Assembly: GCA_050485745.1 (NCBI GenBank)
Contig: JBJHBY010000118.1
Coordinates: 1-10,356, forward strand
Direction of reading: 5' to 3'
DNA: 10,356 nt
Source: JBJHBY01 sp050485745
Lineage (GTDB): Bacteria > Pseudomonadota > Gammaproteobacteria > Pseudomonadales > CAMLJR01
Part shown: piece after piece, positions 5,919 to 10,356 of the stretch
Layout of the letters: every line of letters begins with the position of its first letter
Position numbering within the stretch: position 1 is the first letter of the stretch
Translations under genes and position numbers: made by a program
Notes under the pieces: model-generated
What the model was told of the DNA's origin: nothing
The model's database searches: none
Seen by the model: only the letters and a program-made list of their open reading frames with translations

Positions 5919-8309
5919 CTACCAGCGGTAGATGCCCTGGAGCGCGATGGAGCGATCGCGCTCGATCATGCCATAGTGGCTAACGGTGTCGAACAGGCGA
6001 TGGGCCAGCGGCGTATCCGAGGCATAGGACACGATCTTTTCATTGGTCAGGTTGCGCCCCACCAGGGCCAGCTCCCAGCCGCTGTTCATGCCGGCGATGG
6101 CCAAACGGGCATTGACCCGGGTATAGCCATCCTGGCGCACGCGGTTGTCGAGGTTCTGCGACGGGTGGTAGTCATCGGTGTAGATCAGGTCGATGTTGCC
6201 GCGGAACTCGATGTTCTCCGACAGGGGCGCCTGGAACAGGGCGGAAATATTGCCGCTCCAGTCCGCCACGTACTGGTTGGTCTTGCCCTTGTAATTGCAG
6301 TTCACACCATCAGGTGCATCGGGTGTCTGCCCCTGCACACACTGGCCATTCGGGTAATCCTTGAACTCGAAGTCCAGCCAGGCCAGGGAGCCCACCAGAG
6401 TGAGGTAGCTGTTGACCCTGAAGCGGCCGTCGATCTCGACGCCGTATGCCTCGGCCTCGGCGGCATTGCCAACATTGAAGCCGAATACGCCGTCATAGAT
6501 GCTGACCTGTAGGTCCTTGTACTCGGTGTAAAAGGCTGCAACATTCAGCTCAGCGCGGCCACCAAGAAGGCGCGTCTTGGCCCCAATTTCGAAATTGCGA
6601 GCCTTTTCATCGTCATATTCGAAGGAGCCCGCGAGGACACTGGCGGGGGCGGAATTGGAGCGAGCGTCAAACCCACCCGATTTATGGCCTTCGGTGAAAC
6701 TGGCATAGAGCAACACGTCTTCGTTGAAATCGAATTCGACACCAAGCTGGGGTGAGAACTTCTTCTTGCGCCGGGAATCGCGTAGCTCATGCTGCTGAAC
6801 AGCGAACAGCCCGGGCATCAGAGCGTCCAGAATCTGGAGATTCAAGGCATCCAGAGGAGACCCGTCCATACCGGTAAACACCAGCTCCCTCGAACCATTC
6901 TTCTTCTCATCGGAGTAGCGCACACCCCCACTGACCCTGAACTGATCCGTGACATTCCAGGTCACCTGACCAAACACCGACCACAGCCGGGTATCCTGTT
7001 CAAACCAGCGTGGCACCGCCAGGTTCGCAAAAGCCGCTGCAGCAGCCGCTCCGGAAATCGGGATACCTGGGTCACTATCAACCACGTTGCCAACCACGGG
7101 CGGTATCACACTCCCCGTCGGCACCACAAAGTTATCCCGGAAATCGAGATCACTGCGCTGGAAATAGGCACCGGTGATGTACTCGAAGGTCTGCCCCGCC
7201 GGGGAGACGAGCCGGATCTCCTGGCTGAACTGCTTGAAGTTTTCCTGCGAGCGCAGGGTGAACAGGTTGGCGCCGGTAAAGTCGCAATCACAGTGCTCGT
7301 CGTAGTCGTAGTTGAGGTAGCCACTGATGAAGGTCAGGGTATGGTCACCGAGGGCGACGTTCACGTTCAGGGTGACATTCTCGACATCGTTGTCACTGCG
7401 GTCGCCATTGGAGGAGCGGCGGAAATCCTGACGATTGTTCAGAACCGATGGATCCTGGCCAAACGAATTCACAAGAATCTCGCTGTAGTTGAGACCGCCC
7501 AGCAGGGGGTTGGTCGACGGCTCGTCATTGATGATTTCGATCTGGCGACCCTTGACGTCAAAGGTGCTGCGCTCGTACTTCAGCATCACATCCACGTCCT
7601 CACTGGGGCGCCAGTCGAGGATCAGGCGACCGGTACGCTCGTCTCGCCGCGGCTCGTCCTGCCCCAGGGTGAGGTTGCGAATGTAACCGTCCATGTTGCG
7701 TTTGCGGAACGCGAATCGCGCACCGAGGGTTTCGGTGACGGGGCCGGACAGCACCAGGTCGTAGACCTGCTCATTGTGCTTGGGTTCGTGCAGCACCGAC
7801 ACCATGCCCTCGAACTCGTCACCCGGGCGACGGGTGCTGATGTTCAGGGCACCGGCGATACTGTTCTTGCCGTAGAGGATATTCTGCGGCCCACGCAATA
7901 CCTCGACACGCTCCAGGTCGAGAAATGGCGCACGCGACAGCTGGGCACGGCCGTAGTACACGCCGTCGACATACATACCCACGGACTGCTCGAAACCCTG
8001 GTTGATACCGGAGCCGATACCGCGGATGTAGATATTGGTACCGATGCCCGTCTCGGACATGGTCAGGTTGGGTACGTAGGCTTGCAGATCCTCAATGCGA
8101 TCAATTCCGGATTCGAACAGCTTGTCCCCGGAAATCGCACTGACCGAAACCGGCACATCCTGCAGACTCTGCTCGCGGAACTGCGCCGTGACGACTATTT
8201 CCTCCAGCACATTGGGTTGGGCGATCACTGTGCCTGCCCCACCCATACCGGCGCTGAATGCCGCCACTGCCACCGCCATACGACGGACTTTCGCTCTTGC
8301 GCTACGCAT
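5919..8309 (-). CDS. TonB-dependent outer-membrane receptor
   Basis: This 796-residue protein is a TonB-dependent receptor, a 22-strand beta-barrel with an N-terminal plug that imports ligands too large or scarce for porins. A signal peptide covers about 1-30 (basic start, alanine-rich core, likely cleavage after VIA). A TonB-box-like EEIVVTA follows (36-42). The plug spans about 48-160, with PVSVSAI, IRGIG (95-99) and LRGPQNILYGKNSIAGAL (138-155). The barrel runs to a C-terminal aromatic, YRW. The ATG at 8307-8309 has AGGGAGG four bases upstream. The type resembles the receptors expanded in marine Gammaproteobacteria and sphingomonads, where ligands range from siderophores to aromatics and steroids; the ligand is not deducible here. 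HCDCDF (339-344) and a C657/C671 pair lie in probable loops and are uncommon for the family. Confidence 0.95.
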   Translation of the reverse strand: MRSARAKVRRMAVAVAAFSAGMGGAGTVIAQPNVLEEIVVTAQFREQSLQDVPVSVSAISGDKLFESGIDRIEDLQAYVPNLTMSETGIGTNIYIRGIGSGINQGFEQSVGMYVDGVYYGRAQLSRAPFLDLERVEVLRGPQNILYGKNSIAGALNISTRRPGDEFEGMVSVLHEPKHNEQVYDLVLSGPVTETLGARFAFRKRNMDGYIRNLTLGQDEPRRDERTGRLILDWRPSEDVDVMLKYERSTFDVKGRQIEIINDEPSTNPLLGGLNYSEILVNSFGQDPSVLNNRQDFRRSSNGDRSDNDVENVTLNVNVALGDHTLTFISGYLNYDYDEHCDCDFTGANLFTLRSQENFKQFSQEIRLVSPAGQTFEYITGAYFQRSDLDFRDNFVVPTGSVIPPVVGNVVDSDPGIPISGAAAAAAFANLAVPRWFEQDTRLWSVFGQVTWNVTDQFRVSGGVRYSDEKKNGSRELVFTGMDGSPLDALNLQILDALMPGLFAVQQHELRDSRRKKKFSPQLGVEFDFNEDVLLYASFTEGHKSGGFDARSNSAPASVLAGSFEYDDEKARNFEIGAKTRLLGGRAELNVAAFYTEYKDLQVSIYDGVFGFNVGNAAEAEAYGVEIDGRFRVNSYLTLVGSLAWLDFEFKDYPNGQCVQGQTPDAPDGVNCNYKGKTNQYVADWSGNISALFQAPLSENIEFRGNIDLIYTDDYHPSQNLDNRVRQDGYTRVNARLAIAGMNSGWELALVGRNLTNEKIVSYASDTPLAHRLFDTVSHYGMIERDRSIALQGIYRW

Positions 8310-8430
8310 CGTTCCTCCCTGCCCAAGCGGGCTTGCCATAATCCAGGCTCGTTATCGTTCTTTAATGCCGGCAGGGGGAGAAACCCGAAATTCCCCTGAG
8401 GGCAACTTCAAACTTCCTTGACCTGATTTG

Positions 8431-8458
8431 ATTCTAGGGGATGAAAAAAAAATGTAAA
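8431..8458 (-). promoter_or_regulatory. Candidate promoter of the TonB-receptor gene
   Basis: On the minus strand TTTACA (8453-8458), 16 bases, then TAGAAT (8431-8436) form a good sigma-70 promoter. The spacer contains nine consecutive T. The leader is about 115 bases. Upstream lie the palindromes AACCGGTT (8463-8470) and ACAGCTGT (8473-8480), possible regulator sites. This indicates transcription of the receptor separately from the upstream three-gene operon. I see no Fur-box-like sequence. Confidence 0.5.
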
Positions 8459-8553
8459 CAACAACCGGTTTCACAGCTGTCGCATAATGTAAAACCAATG
8501 GAAAAGCCGCGCGCCGTTCGGGGATAAATCTGGTTCGGAAGAGCGCAGCTGAC

Positions 8554-9009
8554 TCAGAAAATACCCAGGGCAACTCCCGCAGCCAGTGTCTGCCCGAGCT
8601 CCTCGCAGCGCTGCAGCGCAGCGGCATCGGGCTCGCCGAGAACAATCAGCGGCTCCGCCACCAGGCGCAACGGGTAACCGCGCGCGATACGTTCAACCTG
8701 ACGCACCGCATTGCGGCCATCATTGCCCGCGCTGACGAACAGGCTGTAGGGCAAATTCAGGGCATGTGGCTGTGCCGGGTAAAAGGTGCGGTCAAAAAAA
8801 TCCTTGAGGCCACCGGAGATGTAGCCGAGATTCTCCGGCGTACCGAACAACAGGGCATCAGCGGCCAGCAGGTCGGCAACCCCGGCCTCCATGGCGGGCA
8901 ACAGGCGCGCTTCAACACCCTCCTCGCGACGGGCGCCCCGCAGTACCGCCTGTGCCAGGCGCCGGGTGCGCCCGGATTGCGAGTGGTACACGACCAGTAG
9001 TCGCTTCAT
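8554..9009 (-). CDS. Flavodoxin/NAD(P)H-oxidoreductase-like flavoprotein
   Basis: This 151-residue protein has a flavodoxin-like fold. The N-terminal strand LLVVYHSQSGRT (4-15) carries the FMN phosphate loop S-Q-S-G-R-T. ALLFGTPENLGYISGGLKDF (52-71) is the flavin-contacting loop and helix typical of NADPH-dependent FMN reductase and WrbA-like families. SAGNDGRNA (93-101) is the second flavin loop. It probably binds FMN and moves electrons to a quinone or partner enzyme; the partner is unknown. I use the ATG at 9007-9009 because the beta strand begins at once. An ATG five codons upstream (9024) is possible, and neither has a strong Shine-Dalgarno sequence. It follows the hydrolase gene by 35 bases and is the last gene of the operon. 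Confidence 0.85.
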   Translation of the reverse strand: MKRLLVVYHSQSGRTRRLAQAVLRGARREEGVEARLLPAMEAGVADLLAADALLFGTPENLGYISGGLKDFFDRTFYPAQPHALNLPYSLFVSAGNDGRNAVRQVERIARGYPLRLVAEPLIVLGEPDAAALQRCEELGQTLAAGVALGIF

Positions 9010-9044
9010 GCCGGCACCACCCATTGAGCGCGATACTCCACGCC

Positions 9045-9698
9045 TCAGGCCAGGCTGCGCTGCAGAAACCCGAGCAGGCCCTTCCAGGCCTGCACCGCCG
9101 CCCAGGGCTCGTAGCCATCGCGCTGCGAGCACATGAACCCATGCCCGGTGCGCGGATATCCACGCAACTCGTAGTCGGCACCACAGGCCTGCAAGCCGGC
9201 GCAGGTCGCTGCGACAGCCTGTGCCGGAATAAACGCATCCTGTGCCGCATAATGCAGTTGCAGGGGTATCTGCAGGCGCTCCAGACGATCGAGCTGGTGT
9301 TCAATGCCTCCGCCGTAGAAACAACTCGCGCCGGCAAGCCGCCCGCCACGCTCGCAGGCGGCGACAAAGGCCAGCATCCCCCCCATGCAAAAACCCACGG
9401 CGCCCACATTCAGGCCTCGGGGCACCTCCCGCAGAACCGTATCAATATCCACCAGTACTTCGTCGATCCGCAGGGCCCGATAGCAGGCGAGCGCCGCATC
9501 AATCGATGCCATGTCAAACTCCAGGCCATCCCCCTGGCGATGATAGAGATCCGGCGCCAGCGCCAGGTAGCCCTCGTCCGCAAGACGCTGGCAGATGTCG
9601 CGCATATGCGCGGTCAGACCAAATGCCTCCATCAGCACGATGACCGCTGCCCGGGGCGTGGCTGCGGGTTGTGCCCGATAGATCCTGAATGCTGCCAT
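9045..9698 (-). CDS. Dienelactone-hydrolase-family alpha/beta hydrolase
   Basis: This 217-residue protein is a dienelactone hydrolase family member of the usual length. The triad is visible: C104 in GFCMGG (nucleophile elbow with Cys), D154 in AAQDAFIP and H186 in TGHGFM. E24 in MEAFGL matches the conserved Glu that positions the nucleophile. Members cleave lactones or esters; true carboxymethylenebutenolidase acts in chlorocatechol breakdown, but many relatives have other substrates and there is no chlorocatechol cluster here. The ATG at 9696-9698 shares its A with the TGA of the upstream isomerase gene (TGATG), with GGAGGG six bases upstream, so the two are translationally coupled. No signal peptide is seen, so it is cytoplasmic. 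Confidence 0.9.
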   Translation of the reverse strand: MAAFRIYRAQPAATPRAAVIVLMEAFGLTAHMRDICQRLADEGYLALAPDLYHRQGDGLEFDMASIDAALACYRALRIDEVLVDIDTVLREVPRGLNVGAVGFCMGGMLAFVAACERGGRLAGASCFYGGGIEHQLDRLERLQIPLQLHYAAQDAFIPAQAVAATCAGLQACGADYELRGYPRTGHGFMCSQRDGYEPWAAVQAWKGLLGFLQRSLA

Positions 9699-10108
9699 CA
9701 GTTGCCCTCCAGCCTTCGATCCGCTGCGGGAAAGTCATCGAGGCGACGACTGTTGGCCTCGCCCCAGAACGCCTGCATGTCAACGATGCGCCCCTCTGCA
9801 TCCACACGAAAGACGTCGATGATCTCCGTCACGGCCCAACCGGAGCGCCGCTGCATGCCGCAGACAAACGGAAAGGCAATGGCATTACCGGCCAGGCGCA
9901 GGGCACCGGTACGACGCGCCCGCAGGGGCTGCGCCAGGGCGCGACCGTAGAACGCCCGGATCGCGTCGATGCCCTCGACGGCGCCACTGCCGACCGGATC
10001 TTCAAGACGCGCCGCGGGATGGAACAGACTCGCCGCGGCGGCGGCGTCTCCGCGCTGCAGCGCGTCCAGATAGGCATCGACCAGGGCGGTCGCGGTGTGC
10101 AGGTCCAT
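9698..10108 (-). CDS. Ketosteroid isomerase-like protein (probable delta5-3-ketosteroid isomerase)
   Basis: This 136-residue protein has the SnoaL/NTF2-like cone fold and matches bacterial delta5-3-ketosteroid isomerase along its length. All three catalytic positions are kept: Y13 (VDAYLDALQRGD), D37 (RLEDPVGS) and D98 (EIIDVFRVD), equivalent to Y14, D38 and D99 of the Comamonas enzyme. The tail MQAFWGEAN with W115 resembles the Pseudomonas putida form. The enzyme moves a steroid C5-C6 double bond into conjugation with the C3 ketone. Its C-terminus runs about 10 residues beyond the family norm. The start is the ATG at 10106-10108, with GAGG 11 bases upstream, a rather long spacing; a TTG 28 codons upstream is unlikely. 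It is the first gene of the operon and overlaps the hydrolase gene by one base. Another substrate cannot be excluded, because NTF2-like proteins are diverse. Confidence 0.82.
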   Translation of the reverse strand: MDLHTATALVDAYLDALQRGDAAAAASLFHPAARLEDPVGSGAVEGIDAIRAFYGRALAQPLRARRTGALRLAGNAIAFPFVCGMQRRSGWAVTEIIDVFRVDAEGRIVDMQAFWGEANSRRLDDFPAADRRLEGN

Positions 10109-10212
10109 GTTTCGTTCAGCCTCGTCGTCCACGCTGCCGCGGCCCTCGCGCACGGCCCCACAGCTTCTTGTTGTTAAGGCACCTCTGATCAATTCGGCAA
10201 TGACTCAGCGGA

Positions 10213-10304
10213 GCCTCTGACGTACACTGGCGAGGCGCAGCGCGAAGGTCAAGGGTTGCTCTCCTTGACGAGCGTTGCAACGACGTCCAGTGTGCGCCAG
10301 AGGC
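10213..10304. repeat. Long imperfect hairpin upstream of the isomerase operon
   Basis: Bases 10213-10230 pair with 10287-10304 (16 of 18 positions). Inside, GTCAAGG (10248-10254) pairs perfectly with CCTTGAC (10263-10269) around an 8-base loop. CGTTGCAACG (10273-10282) is a perfect palindrome, and a GCCC-TTCG-GGGC tetraloop hairpin follows at 10307-10318. CCTCTGA occurs at 10183-10189 and again at 10214-10220, in the same direction. This gene-free stretch from 10109 to the window edge looks like a repeat element or the end of a mobile element, but it is cut off and I cannot classify it. Confidence 0.55.
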
Positions 10305-10356
10305 CCGCCCTTCGGGGCCTTGCGTTGATCCGCCTGACCGCGGTGAGGTGACAATA

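Noticed and set aside
5388..5983. Short open frames across the heptad arrays
   Set aside because: Seven-base units rotate through all three frames, so the predicted peptides are repeat artefacts without conserved features.
6789..8399. Long plus-strand open frame (536 codons) opposite the TonB-receptor gene
   Set aside because: It is antisense to a clearly recognisable receptor with signal peptide, plug and barrel, and its translation shows no family motif. High GC makes long antisense frames common.
8500..8553. Intrinsic terminator after the flavoprotein gene
   Set aside because: A GC-rich patch (GGCGCGCGGC on the minus strand) precedes four T, but I could not form a convincing stem.
8952..9950. 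Plus-strand open frame (332 codons) antisense to the hydrolase and isomerase genes
   Set aside because: The catalytic residues of both enzymes are intact on the minus strand, so this is a shadow frame.
1..10356. tRNA or rRNA genes
   Set aside because: I saw no cloverleaf with a GTTCRANNC arm and no ribosomal RNA stretch on either strand.

Overview
This window looks like chromosomal DNA of a high-GC gammaproteobacterium. LeuC and the first half of LeuD closely match the gammaproteobacterial form, a LysR regulator is transcribed divergently from leuC (an arrangement I recall from Pseudomonas), and there is a large TonB-dependent outer-membrane receptor. I cannot name a genus. The first ~430 bases, and possibly the 3' half of leuD, look actinobacterial instead. 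That raises either horizontal acquisition or an assembly chimera at the left edge.

Layout, left to right. (1) 3-431, plus: 3' part of a D-2-hydroxyacid dehydrogenase gene, cut by the window edge. (2) 512-2600, minus: leuC-leuD, the two subunits of isopropylmalate isomerase. (3) 2601-3082: a 482-base intergenic region with an AT-rich promoter zone and a 279-bp fold-back element with 40-bp perfect inverted ends. (4) 3083-4003, plus: LysR regulator. (5) 3951-5508, minus: xdhC-like and mocA-like genes, a maturation pair for molybdenum hydroxylases; mocA overlaps the end of lysR. (6) 5509-5918: a 410-base gene-free region with two heptanucleotide arrays in opposite orientation flanking three hairpins. 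(7) 5919-8309, minus: TonB-dependent receptor. (8) 8310-8553: its promoter region. (9) 8554-10108, minus: a compact three-gene operon of ketosteroid-isomerase-like protein, dienelactone-hydrolase-like protein and flavodoxin-like protein. (10) 10109-10356: a gene-free edge with a long imperfect hairpin.

How the genes may work together. LeuCD acts in leucine synthesis and LysR is its likely regulator. The isomerase keeps all three catalytic residues of delta5-3-ketosteroid isomerase. Together with the hydrolase, the flavoprotein and the adjacent receptor it suggests, by inference only, uptake and modification of a steroid-like or other hydrophobic compound. XdhC and MocA imply a xanthine-dehydrogenase-family molybdoenzyme elsewhere in the genome, because no structural subunit is present here.

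I do not see a clear new defence or mobile system. The least explained parts are the two intergenic repeat structures, the mixed ancestry of leuD, and the receptor plus isomerase cluster.
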